From Herbiconiux solani NBRC 106740 (GTDB lineage: Bacteria > Actinomycetota > Actinomycetes > Actinomycetales > Microbacteriaceae): DNA of 64,000 bases. Positions within the stretch are counted from its first letter, which is position 1. Every line of letters starts with the position of its first letter. Shown one piece after another: positions 35,401-43,535 of this stretch. Where the stretch lies: positions 310,001 through 374,000 of the forward strand of contig NZ_BCST01000001.1 in NCBI RefSeq assembly GCF_001571005.1. The letters run 5' to 3'. Both the position numbers and the translations under genes were made by a program. The notes beneath the pieces are model-generated. The model searched no databases, had not been told where the DNA came from, and saw only the letters and a list, made by a program, of their open reading frames with translations.

Positions 35401-36420
35401 GTGCCAACCCCCTCCCGGAAGCAGTCCCCTCCCGCCGTCCCGGTGGAGGAGCGGCTGTTCAGCCTGGTGCTCGCGCTCCTGGCGACCGACGCGGGGCTGA
35501 CCAAGAACGAGATCCTCTCGACCGTGCAGGGCTACCGCCAGCGGTATGCCGTGCGGGGCGACAACGCGAGCCTCGAGCGGCAGTTCGAGCGCGACAAGGA
35601 CGACATCCGCGAGCTCGGGGTGCCGCTGGAGACGATCGAGGATCCGGCCGACGTCGGCAACAACCAGGCACTCCGCTACCGCATCCCGCGCGGGGCCTAC
35701 GAGCTTCCCGCCGACATCGCCTTCTCGGCCGAGGAGACCACGCTGCTGAACCTCGCGGCGATGGCCTGGCGGGAGGGGTCGCTGTCGCGGGAGTCACGGC
35801 GTGCCCTGCTCAAGCTGCGCTCGATCGGCGCCGAGACGAGCGATCCGGTGCTCGGCTACGCCCCGCGCATCCGCACCCGGGATGCCGCGTTCGACCCGCT
35901 GTCCGACGCTCTCGACAAGCACGTGACCGCATCCTTCAGCTATCTGAAGCCCGGCGAGCCGGCCGCCCGTCTGCGCACGGTCGAGCCCCTCGCGCTCGTG
36001 CAGCACCAGGGCCGTTGGCATCTCAAGGCGATCGACCAGCGGGTGGGGGAGCCGCGCACCTTCCTGCTCGCCCGGATCGTCGGTCCGGTGCGCCTCGGCC
36101 GCACCCCGCTCGAGGTGCCGCCCGGCAACCACGCCGAACTCGCCCTCGCCGAGCTCGAGGAGATCTGGCAGCAGAACGTCGCCGAACTCGAGGTCGTTCC
36201 GGGCACCGACGCGGCCGTGCGGCTCAGCCGGCGCCGTGGCGCTCGCGTCGAGGGTGACGACCGGGTGCTCGTGCACTTCACCGACCTGGCGCTCTTGGCC
36301 GACGAGCTCGCGGGCTTCGGGCCCGAGGTGCGCGTGCTCGGGCCTGACGCGCTCGTCGACGCGGTCATCGCCCGGCTGCGCGCGGCCGTCGCCGCCCACG
36401 CCGGCGCGGAGGCGAGCTGA
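35401..36420 (+). CDS. pafB: WYL-domain regulator PafB
   Basis: 339 residues. An N-terminal winged helix (VEERLFSLVLALLATDAGLTKNEIL) is followed by the WYL sensor domain (VTASFSYLKPGEPAARLRTVEPLALVQHQGRWHLKAID). PafB and PafC act together as the LexA-independent activator of the DNA-damage response in mycobacteria. The stop codon overlaps the start of pafC (TGATG). The pair precedes tatA-tatC-helY, the conserved order. Function is transferred from mycobacteria. Confidence 0.9.
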   Translation: MPTPSRKQSPPAVPVEERLFSLVLALLATDAGLTKNEILSTVQGYRQRYAVRGDNASLERQFERDKDDIRELGVPLETIEDPADVGNNQALRYRIPRGAYELPADIAFSAEETTLLNLAAMAWREGSLSRESRRALLKLRSIGAETSDPVLGYAPRIRTRDAAFDPLSDALDKHVTASFSYLKPGEPAARLRTVEPLALVQHQGRWHLKAIDQRVGEPRTFLLARIVGPVRLGRTPLEVPPGNHAELALAELEEIWQQNVAELEVVPGTDAAVRLSRRRGARVEGDDRVLVHFTDLALLADELAGFGPEVRVLGPDALVDAVIARLRAAVAAHAGAEAS

Positions 36421-37409
36421 TGGCCGCCGCACAGCCCTTCGCCTACGCGCAGGACAAGCTGACCTTCCTGCTGGCCCTCGTGCCCTACCTCATCGACGTC
36501 GGACGGGTGAGCGTCGCCGAGGCGGCCGGGCACTTCCAGGTCTCCGAGAAGCAGATCCGCGACGCCGTCTCGCTGATCGCGGTCTCCGGCATCCCCGGCG
36601 AGACCATGCAGTACCAGCACGGCGACCTGTTCGACATCTCCTGGGACGACTTCGACGAGCGTGACGAGATCGTCATCACCCACCAGGTGGCCCTGGACGA
36701 CTCGCCCCGGTTCTCGGCGCGGGAGGCCGCCGCGCTGATCGCCGGGCTCCAGTACCTCCAGTCCCTTCCCGAGAACGTCGACCAGGGCGTGTACTCCTCG
36801 CTGATGGACAAGCTCGCCCGGGGCGCCTCCGAGAGCCCGAGCCAGGTCGCGGTCGCGCGGTCGGATGCGACGGAGTCGCTCACCGAGGTGCGCGACGCGC
36901 TCGCCCGGGGCCGGCAGGTCGAGTTCGACTACCTCTCCTCCCGGGGGTCGCAGGAGCGCCGCCGGGTGGATCCGCTCCGCATCGACTCGGACGACGAGAA
37001 CTGGTACCTGCGCGCGTGGGACCATGCCCGCGAGGCCGTCCGCACCTTCCGCCTCGACCGGATGACGGGGATCGCGGTGTCCGACGAGCCCGTCTCCTCC
37101 AGCCACGCCGACGTCCCGCTCGGCGACACCCTCTTCCAGGGCGGCGACGACGACCTGACCGTCACGATCGAGCTCGACCCGACGGCGGTGTCGCTGCTCG
37201 GCGAGTTCGTCTCGAACAGCGAGCTGCAACCGGATGCGGTGGCCGGCGACTCAGGTCGGGTGCGCGCCCGCATCCGCGTCGCCCACATCCACGGGCTGAA
37301 GCGACTCGTCACCGCGCGCCCGGGCGCCGTCACGATCGTCGATCCGCCCGAGGCCCGCGCCGAGGTCGTGCGCTGGGCCGAGGACGCCCTCGCCCGCTAC
37401 GCCGGATAG
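36420..37409 (+). CDS. pafC: WYL-domain regulator PafC
   Basis: 329 residues. Same architecture as PafB, with an N-terminal HTH (LTFLLALVPYLIDVGRVSVAEAAGHFQVSEKQIRDAV) and a WYL domain (VEFDYLSSRGSQERRRVDPLRIDSDDENWYLRAWDH). The start overlaps the pafB stop, so the two are made in equal amount, as a heterodimer would need. A candidate target promoter lies at 23771-23793. Its stop codon is the first half of the next gene's -10 box. Confidence 0.9.
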   Translation: MAAAQPFAYAQDKLTFLLALVPYLIDVGRVSVAEAAGHFQVSEKQIRDAVSLIAVSGIPGETMQYQHGDLFDISWDDFDERDEIVITHQVALDDSPRFSAREAAALIAGLQYLQSLPENVDQGVYSSLMDKLARGASESPSQVAVARSDATESLTEVRDALARGRQVEFDYLSSRGSQERRRVDPLRIDSDDENWYLRAWDHAREAVRTFRLDRMTGIAVSDEPVSSSHADVPLGDTLFQGGDDDLTVTIELDPTAVSLLGEFVSNSELQPDAVAGDSGRVRARIRVAHIHGLKRLVTARPGAVTIVDPPEARAEVVRWAEDALARYAG

Positions 37410-37412
37410 GCT
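37407..37412 (+). promoter_or_regulatory. Leaderless -10 box of membrane protein/tat unit, sharing the pafC stop codon
   Basis: TAGGCT ends 6 nt before the ATG at 37419. Its first three bases are the pafC stop codon, as for uppP/mshC. Confidence 0.65.
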
Positions 37413-37418
37413 GTCCGG

Positions 37419-37757
37419 ATGGCGTGGTGGGCGTGGCTGATCATCTGGACCGTTCTGGTGCTGGGGCTGTTCGGCATGCTCGCCTGGCTCGGCTACCGCC
37501 TGTTCAAGAAGTTCACGGCCACGCTCGGCGCACTCGACGAGCTGGGGCAGAAGGTCGCCGCCCTCACCGACAACGTCGAGAAGCTGGCACCGGATCCGGT
37601 CGACAACGCGATCGAGCTCGGCTATCCCGTCGTCGCCCGCCAGCGTGAGCGCTATGAGCAGGCCAGGGACGAAAAGAAGCAGGCACGCAGGGAAGCCAGA
37701 TTGGCACGGGGTAAACTGCTGATCAATCCCGAAACGATTCCGACTTTGAGGAAGTAG
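37419..37757 (+). CDS. Small membrane protein of unknown function upstream of tatA
   Basis: 112 residues: one N-terminal membrane helix (AWLIIWTVLVLGLFGMLAWLGYRLF), a short helical stretch, and a strongly charged tail (ERYEQARDEKKQARREARLARGK). It starts the unit that continues to tatA 4 nt later, so it may affect Tat or membrane organisation, but no family function is known to me. Confidence 0.8.
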   Translation: MAWWAWLIIWTVLVLGLFGMLAWLGYRLFKKFTATLGALDELGQKVAALTDNVEKLAPDPVDNAIELGYPVVARQRERYEQARDEKKQARREARLARGKLLINPETIPTLRK

Positions 37758-37761
37758 ACGA

Positions 37762-38100
37762 ATGTTCGCCAACTTGAACGGGTGGCACCTGGTGGTCCTC
37801 CTGGTCGTCATCCTGTTGCTGTTCGGCGCGACCCGTCTCCCTGCGCTGTCCCGGAGCCTCGGCCAGTCGATGCGCATCTTCCGCAACGAGACCAAGGCCA
37901 TGAAGGAGGAGAGCGCCGCCGACCGGGCCGCGCAGGCCACGCCCGCCGCCGCTGCCCAGACGACGGCTGCCCAGGCACCTGTCGCCCAGGCCGAGGCCGC
38001 TTCCGCGGCGCCCGCCGCCGCTCAGCCCGTCGCACCGCCCGCCCCGGTGGTCGCCCCCGCGCCCGCCCCGGAGAGCGCCCCCGAGAACCCGAAGCCGTAG
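37762..38100 (+). CDS. tatA: Twin-arginine translocase subunit TatA
   Basis: 112 residues. TatA oligomers form the pore for export of folded proteins. The N-terminal helix LNGWHLVVLLVVILLLFGATRLP and the following amphipathic helix (LSRSLGQSMRIFRNETKAMKEE) are standard. The last 60 residues are Ala/Pro/Gln-rich low complexity, longer than in E. coli. tatC follows 5 nt downstream; TatB is not in the window. Confidence 0.95.
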   Translation: MFANLNGWHLVVLLVVILLLFGATRLPALSRSLGQSMRIFRNETKAMKEESAADRAAQATPAAAAQTTAAQAPVAQAEAASAAPAAAQPVAPPAPVVAPAPAPESAPENPKP

Positions 38101-38105
38101 GGCCG

Positions 38106-38903
38106 GTGGCCGTCAAGTCGCCGCGGCCCCAGCGCACGCGCGACGGTCGGATGTCGCTCGGCGCCCATCTGATCGAGTTGCGGAAGCGGCTGTTCATCGC
38201 CGCCCTCGCCATCGTCGTAGGGATGATCGCGGGCTACATCGTCTCGGACTGGGTGCTCGCCGCCCTGATCCGGCCGATCTCCGAGCTCGCCGCCGAACAG
38301 GGCCGCAACGCGAGCCTCAACTTCACCGACGTCTCGTCGGCGTTCGACCTGCGCATCCAGATCGCCTTCACGGTCGGCGTCGTCGTCTCGTCGCCGGTCT
38401 GGCTCTACCAACTCTGGGCGTTCGTCATGCCCGGGCTCAAGAAGACCGAGAAGCGGTACGCCGTGGGCTTCCTCGCCGCGGCCGTGCCCCTGTTCCTCGC
38501 CGGCTGTGCGGCCGGCTGGTTCGTGCTGCCGCACATGGTGACGCTCCTGACCGGGTTCGCGCCCGAGGGCACGACGGCGCTCCTGACCGCCCGCTCGTAC
38601 TTCGACTTCGTGCTCAAGCTCGTGCTGGCGATCGGGATCGCGTTCGTGCTCCCGGTCTTCCTCGTGCTGCTCAACTTCGCCGGGGTGCTGAGCGCCGCCG
38701 CCATCCTCAAGTCGTGGCGGATCGCCATCCTCGCGATCACCCTCTTCACGGCGATCGCGACCCCGGCGGCCGACGTGATGTCGATGTTCCTCCTCGCCAT
38801 CCCGATGGTGCTGCTGTACTTCACCGCCGCCGGGATCGCCTGGCTGCACGACCGCCGGGCGCGCCGCGCCGCCGAGCGGTTCGACGTCGAACTGGCCGTC
38901 TGA
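38106..38903 (+). CDS. tatC: Twin-arginine translocase subunit TatC
   Basis: 265 residues from a GTG 5 nt after tatA. TatC is the six-helix receptor for twin-arginine signals. Conserved parts are MSLGAHLIELRKRLFIAALAI, VVSSPVWLYQLWAFVMPGLKKTEKRY and the TPAADVMSMFLLAIPMVLLY end. Its stop overlaps the helY ATG (TGATG). Order tatA-tatC-helY is conserved in actinobacteria. Confidence 0.95.
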   Translation: MAVKSPRPQRTRDGRMSLGAHLIELRKRLFIAALAIVVGMIAGYIVSDWVLAALIRPISELAAEQGRNASLNFTDVSSAFDLRIQIAFTVGVVVSSPVWLYQLWAFVMPGLKKTEKRYAVGFLAAAVPLFLAGCAAGWFVLPHMVTLLTGFAPEGTTALLTARSYFDFVLKLVLAIGIAFVLPVFLVLLNFAGVLSAAAILKSWRIAILAITLFTAIATPAADVMSMFLLAIPMVLLYFTAAGIAWLHDRRARRAAERFDVELAV

Positions 38904-41425
38904 TGGCCACCGGAAAGGACACCGAGGTGCTGAGCCCCGCCGAACGGTACGCGGCCAGCCGGAAGCGCGCCGGGCATCCCCAGGTCGAGGTCTTCCGGGC
39001 CGGAATCGGATTCGATCTCGACCCCTTCCAGATCGAGGCCGCCGGAGCGCTCGAAGACGGCCGGAGCGTGCTCGTCGCCGCCCCGACCGGCGCCGGGAAG
39101 ACCGTCGTCGCCGAGTTCGCCGTGCACCTGGCCATGCAGTCGGTGCGCGACAAGGTCTTCTACACGGCGCCGATGAAGGCCCTGTCGAACCAGAAGTTCA
39201 ATGAGTTCGTGGCCGAGTACGGCCCCGACGAGGTGGGGCTGCTCACCGGCGACACCAACATCAACGCGGATGCGCGCATCGTGGTCATGACCACCGAGGT
39301 GCTCCGCAACATGCTCTACGCCGACTCGGCACTGCTGAAGAACTTGCGCTTCGTCGTCATGGACGAGGTGCACTACCTCGCCGACCGCTTCCGCGGAGCG
39401 GTCTGGGAGGAGGTGATCATCCACCTCCCACAGCACGTCAAGCTCGTCTCGCTCTCGGCGACCGTGTCGAACGCCGAGGAGTTCGGCGACTGGCTGCAGG
39501 CCGTGCGCGGCGACACCGAGGTGATCGTCTCCGAGGAGCGTCCCGTGCCCCTGGATCAGCACGCACTGGTCAAGACCAAGCTGATCGACCTGTTCGATTC
39601 GACCGGCCGCGCGGCCACGAACCGGGTCAACCCGGAACTCGCGCAACTCGTGCGCGGCGGAGCCTCGCTCGGCGCCCACAACCGCGGACGCGGCGGCTAC
39701 CGCAGCGGTGGCGGGGGAGGCGGTGGCGGGGGCAGCAGTCGTGGCCGGAACGGCCGCAACGGCAGCCGCGGAGGCGGACCCCGCCCCCATGGTGGCGGCG
39801 GCTTCGAGCGGATGGACCGTCCCGACGTGATCGCGCTGCTCGACGAGCACCGGCTGCTGCCGGCGATCTTCTTCGTCTTCAGCCGGGTCGGCTGCGACCA
39901 GGCCGTCAAGCAGGTGCTCCGCGGCGGAGTGCGGCTGACGACCGAGGAGGAGCGCGAGGAGATCCGCCAGATCGTCGACGAGCGCTGCCGCACCCTGCTC
40001 GACGAGGATCTCGCCGTGCTCGGGTACTGGGAGTGGACCGAGGGGCTCCTCCGCGGAGTCGCGGCCCACCACGCGGGGCTGCTGCCCGCCTTCAAGGAAG
40101 TGGTCGAGGAGCTCTACCAGAAGAAACTCGTCAAGGTCGTCTTCGCCACCGAGACGCTCGCGCTCGGCATCAACATGCCCGCCCGCACCGTCGTGCTGGA
40201 GAAGCTCGAGAAGTTCAACGGCGAGGCCCGCGTACCGATCACGGCGGGGGAGTACACGCAGCTCACCGGCCGCGCCGGACGTCGCGGCATCGACGTCGAG
40301 GGGCACGCCGTCATCCAGTGGCGCGAGGGGCTCGACCCCCAGGAGGTCGCCTCGCTCGCCTCGCGGCGCACCTACCCGCTCAACTCGAGCTTCCGGCCGA
40401 CCTACAACATGGCGGTCAACCTGATCGACCAGTTCGGCCGGCCGCGCACCCGCGAGATCCTCGAGTCCTCATTCGCGCAGTTCCAGGCCGACCGCGCCGT
40501 CGTCGACCTGGCCCGCAAGGTGCGCCAGCAGGAGGAGTCCCTCGAGGGCTTCGACAAGGCGATGACCTGCCACCTCGGCGACTTCCGCGAGTACGCGCGC
40601 ATCCGTCGCGAGTTGACCGACCTCGAGCGCTCCGGCGCGGGCAAGGCCGACACGCTCTCGCGCGGCGACCGCGACAAGCGGCAGCGGCGGATCGCGACGC
40701 TCCGCGGCCAGCTGCGCTCGCATCCGGTGCACGGCTGCAAGGACCGCGAGGCGCACGCCCGGTGGGCCGAGCGCTGGTTCACGCTGAAGCGCGAGACCGA
40801 CAAGCTGACCCAGCAGATCCAGACCCGCACGAACGTGATCGCGAAGGTCTTCGACCGCGTGACCGACGTGCTGCTCGGGCTCGGCTACCTGGCGACCGAC
40901 GACGAGGGCGAGACCGTGCTGACCTCGCACGGCCACACCCTGAAGCGGATCTACGGCGAACGCGACCTCCTGGTCGCCGAGTGCATCCGCCGGCAGGTCT
41001 GGCGCGAGCTCGACCCCGCCTCGCTCGCTGCGATCGCCTGCGCCCTGATCTACGAGCCCCGCCGCGACGAGAGCGAGATGCCCGAGCGCTTCCTGCCCCG
41101 CGGCGCCTTCCGGCCGGCGCTGGAGAAGACCCAGGAGCTCTGGGCGACCATCGACGAGATCGAGCGCGACCACAAGCTGCCCGGCAGCAACCCGGTGTCG
41201 CTCGGCCTCTCGACGGCGATGCACCGCTGGGCCCGCGGCGGCTCGCTCGACGAGGTGCTCACCCTCGCCGATCTCGCCGCCGGCGACTTCGTGCGCTGGT
41301 CGAAGCAGACCATCGACCTGCTCGACCAGCTGCAGGGCACCTCGGATGCCCGGCTCGCCGCCACGGCCCGCTCGGCCATCGACGCGGTGCGCCGCGGCAT
41401 CGTCGCGTACTCCTCGGTCGCATGA
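38903..41425 (+). CDS. helY: DEVH-box RNA helicase HelY (Ski2-like)
   Basis: 840 residues. Motif I APTGAGKT (60-67), motif II DEVH (154-157), SLSATVSN and the late GRAGRRGIDVEGHAV typical of the Ski2/Mtr4 group; C-terminal DSHCT-like part. A Gly/Arg-rich insertion (about 256-303, with nine Gly in a row and RGG-like repeats) interrupts the first helicase part. Its ATG overlaps tatC and its stop overlaps lnt. Such helicases are linked to RNA turnover; the exact job is unknown. Confidence 0.92.
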   Translation: MATGKDTEVLSPAERYAASRKRAGHPQVEVFRAGIGFDLDPFQIEAAGALEDGRSVLVAAPTGAGKTVVAEFAVHLAMQSVRDKVFYTAPMKALSNQKFNEFVAEYGPDEVGLLTGDTNINADARIVVMTTEVLRNMLYADSALLKNLRFVVMDEVHYLADRFRGAVWEEVIIHLPQHVKLVSLSATVSNAEEFGDWLQAVRGDTEVIVSEERPVPLDQHALVKTKLIDLFDSTGRAATNRVNPELAQLVRGGASLGAHNRGRGGYRSGGGGGGGGGSSRGRNGRNGSRGGGPRPHGGGGFERMDRPDVIALLDEHRLLPAIFFVFSRVGCDQAVKQVLRGGVRLTTEEEREEIRQIVDERCRTLLDEDLAVLGYWEWTEGLLRGVAAHHAGLLPAFKEVVEELYQKKLVKVVFATETLALGINMPARTVVLEKLEKFNGEARVPITAGEYTQLTGRAGRRGIDVEGHAVIQWREGLDPQEVASLASRRTYPLNSSFRPTYNMAVNLIDQFGRPRTREILESSFAQFQADRAVVDLARKVRQQEESLEGFDKAMTCHLGDFREYARIRRELTDLERSGAGKADTLSRGDRDKRQRRIATLRGQLRSHPVHGCKDREAHARWAERWFTLKRETDKLTQQIQTRTNVIAKVFDRVTDVLLGLGYLATDDEGETVLTSHGHTLKRIYGERDLLVAECIRRQVWRELDPASLAAIACALIYEPRRDESEMPERFLPRGAFRPALEKTQELWATIDEIERDHKLPGSNPVSLGLSTAMHRWARGGSLDEVLTLADLAAGDFVRWSKQTIDLLDQLQGTSDARLAATARSAIDAVRRGIVAYSSVA

Positions 41426-43047
41426 GCGCGACCACCACGACACAGGGGGCCACCAGGCCCGTCACGACGGCGCAGCGGTACACCCGGCCGGTCGGGGCGC
41501 AGGGGTTCACCGGCCCCGTCACGACGGCGGACGGGTTCACCAGGCCCGTCATGCCGCTCTGGCTCGCCCTCGTCGGCGCAATCGGCGCGGGCATCGCCCT
41601 CGACGCCGGCTTCCCCGACAAGGGCTGGTGGCCGATGACCCTCGTCGGCGTCGCCATCGTGCTCACGGCCCTGATCGGCCGGCGCTGGGGGAGCGCCTTC
41701 CTGATTGGCGCCGTCGCCGGCGCCACCTTCTGGGGCGTGCACATCTCCTGGCTCACGCTCTACCTCGGCCCGGTGCCGTGGCTCGGACTGGCGGGCTTCG
41801 AGGCCGTGTACTTCGGGCTCGGCGCCATCCTGATCGCCCTGCTCTACCGGCGGGCCGACCGGGTCTGGCCGAGCGCGCGGAGCCGGTTGCTGATCGTGCC
41901 GATCGCCGTCGCCGGGCTCTGGATCCTCCGCGAGGGCGTCAACTCGATCTTCCCGTACGGCGGGTTCTCCTGGGGGCGCGTCGCGATGTCGCAGTCCGAG
42001 TCGCCCTACACGGGCCTCGTCGCCTGGTTCGGGATGGCGGGACTCAGCTTCGTGCTGGTCTGGCTGGTCGCCTTCCTCATCCAGCTCGTGCGCGAGACCG
42101 GCATCCGCACCTCGACCCGCCTGCTCATCGGGGCCACCGCGATCGCCGCGTCGCTCGCCGTGCCCGCCTGGCCGGCCGTCACCGCGGGCACCTCCCGGAT
42201 CGCCGGGGTGCAGGGCAACGCGGATGCGGGGCTGTTCTCCCCGCACGCGCCCGGCGAGATCCTGAGCGACCACGTCGCCGCCTCGGCCGCCCTCGAGGGG
42301 CAGAAGCTCGACCTGGTCGTCTGGCCGGAGAACGCCTCGGACCTCGACCCGGCCGAGTACCCGATCGCCGCCCGGACCCTCGACGCCGTGAGCCAGGAGC
42401 TCGGCGGCGTTCCCCTGGTCGTCGGCACCATCCAGCAGCGCGGCGACAAGGTCTACAACACCTCGCTGCTCTGGGAGAACGGCGCGATCGCCGACTACTA
42501 CGACAAGCGGCACCCCGTGCCCTTCGCCGAGTGGATGCCGAACCGCGACTTCTTCCACTCCCTCGCCCCGGATCTCGTCGACCTGGTCACCCGCGATTAC
42601 GAGTTCGGCACCACCGACCTCACCTACGACGTGAACGGGCTCACCGCCGGAGTGTCGATCTGCTTCGACATCACCGACGACGCCGTGATGCGAGCGATGG
42701 CGGCGGAGGGTGCTCAGGTCGTGCTGGCACAGACCAACAACGCCGACTTCGGCCGCACCGACGAGAACGTGCAGCAGCTCGCCATCGCGCGACTGCGGGC
42801 CGTGGAGTTCGGCAAGAGCGTGGTCAACATCTCTACCGTGGGCACCAGCGAGATCATCGCCCCGGACGGCAGCCGGCTCGCCGGCATCCCGCCCTACGAG
42901 GCCGGCACCATGGTCGCGGACGTGCCGCTCGCGACCGCACCGACGCCGGCGTCGCTCCTCGGCTTCCAGCTCGAGTGGCTGTTCGCCGGTCTCGGCCTCG
43001 GCGCCCTCGCGGTCGCCTTAACGACGAGAACGCCGCGCCGACCCTAG
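41422..43047 (+). CDS. lnt: Apolipoprotein N-acyltransferase Lnt
   Basis: 541 residues. Lnt adds the third acyl chain to lipoproteins at the outer membrane-face. After about six N-terminal helices comes the CN-hydrolase domain with the catalytic triad E303 (VVWPENAS), K362 (YYDKRHPVPFAE) and C414 (VSICFDITDD). The first 43 residues are four near repeats of TRPVTTAxGF ahead of the first helix. It overlaps helY by 4 nt. The C-terminal hydrophobic helix is LEWLFAGLGLGALAVAL. Confidence 0.93.
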   Translation: MSATTTTQGATRPVTTAQRYTRPVGAQGFTGPVTTADGFTRPVMPLWLALVGAIGAGIALDAGFPDKGWWPMTLVGVAIVLTALIGRRWGSAFLIGAVAGATFWGVHISWLTLYLGPVPWLGLAGFEAVYFGLGAILIALLYRRADRVWPSARSRLLIVPIAVAGLWILREGVNSIFPYGGFSWGRVAMSQSESPYTGLVAWFGMAGLSFVLVWLVAFLIQLVRETGIRTSTRLLIGATAIAASLAVPAWPAVTAGTSRIAGVQGNADAGLFSPHAPGEILSDHVAASAALEGQKLDLVVWPENASDLDPAEYPIAARTLDAVSQELGGVPLVVGTIQQRGDKVYNTSLLWENGAIADYYDKRHPVPFAEWMPNRDFFHSLAPDLVDLVTRDYEFGTTDLTYDVNGLTAGVSICFDITDDAVMRAMAAEGAQVVLAQTNNADFGRTDENVQQLAIARLRAVEFGKSVVNISTVGTSEIIAPDGSRLAGIPPYEAGTMVADVPLATAPTPASLLGFQLEWLFAGLGLGALAVALTTRTPRRP

Positions 43048-43062
43048 GGTCGTGCGGCGTTC
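43028..43062. terminator. Hairpin across the lnt stop, possible bidirectional terminator
   Basis: GAACGCCGC (43028-43036) pairs with GCGGCGTTC (43054-43062), and the inner CGACCCTAGGGTCG is itself palindromic. It spans the lnt stop and separates it from the convergent rbpA. There is no clear T run, so termination is inferred. Confidence 0.5.
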
Positions 43063-43081
43063 GGATCGGGATCGGCTGCGC

Positions 43082-43447
43082 TCAGGCGCCGATCTTCTGC
43101 GTTCCACGACGGGAACGCAGGTACTGCAGCCGCTCTTCGAGCAGCTCTTCGAGCTCGGCACGGGTGCGGCGTTCGAGCAGCATGTCCCAGTGGCTGCGAG
43201 GCGTCTTGGCGTCGGCCCGGTCGATCGTCATCGGCTCGCTGCCCACCATCAGGGTCGCCTCGTGACTGCAGAATTTGCATTCCCAGGTCTCGGGGGCCTC
43301 TGCTTCGGCCGAGAACACCATTTCGGTGTCACGGCCACAGGTGGCGCATCGGTACGTGTACGAACTCCGGGGTGAAAAAACGACGCCCTCTTCGCTCTGC
43401 AGGCTTTGTGCGCCCAGACGCATTCCGCGCAAACTGCGATCTGCCAT
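43082..43447 (-). CDS. rbpA: RNA polymerase-binding protein RbpA
   Basis: 121 residues. RbpA binds the primary sigma factor and RNA polymerase and stabilises open complexes; it is limited to actinobacteria. It has the four-Cys zinc ribbon (YRCATC and WECKFC) and the C-terminal sigma-binding helix (HWDMLLERRTRAELEELLEERL). The N-terminal MADRSLRGMRLGAQSLQ is conserved in kind. GAGGAG precedes the ATG, and a sigma-R/H-like promoter is upstream at 43484-43510. Confidence 0.96.
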   Translation of the reverse strand: MADRSLRGMRLGAQSLQSEEGVVFSPRSSYTYRCATCGRDTEMVFSAEAEAPETWECKFCSHEATLMVGSEPMTIDRADAKTPRSHWDMLLERRTRAELEELLEERLQYLRSRRGTQKIGA

Positions 43448-43483
43448 TGTGTGGTCTCCTCTCGCGTTGCTTCACAAGTTATA

Positions 43484-43510
43484 AACCGCTCGGCTGCGTG
43501 AAACCTTTCC
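43484..43510 (-). promoter_or_regulatory. Candidate sigma-R/sigma-H-type promoter of rbpA
   Basis: On the minus strand GGAAA (43510-43506), 19 nt, GTT (43486-43484). The oxidative-stress sigma-R/H consensus is GGAAT-N18/19-GTT, and rbpA is a sigma-R target in Streptomyces. A TATAAC box follows the GTT, so a housekeeping promoter may overlap. Confidence 0.4.
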
Positions 43511-43535
43511 TCGGGCCGTTATTGGCAGTACTCTC

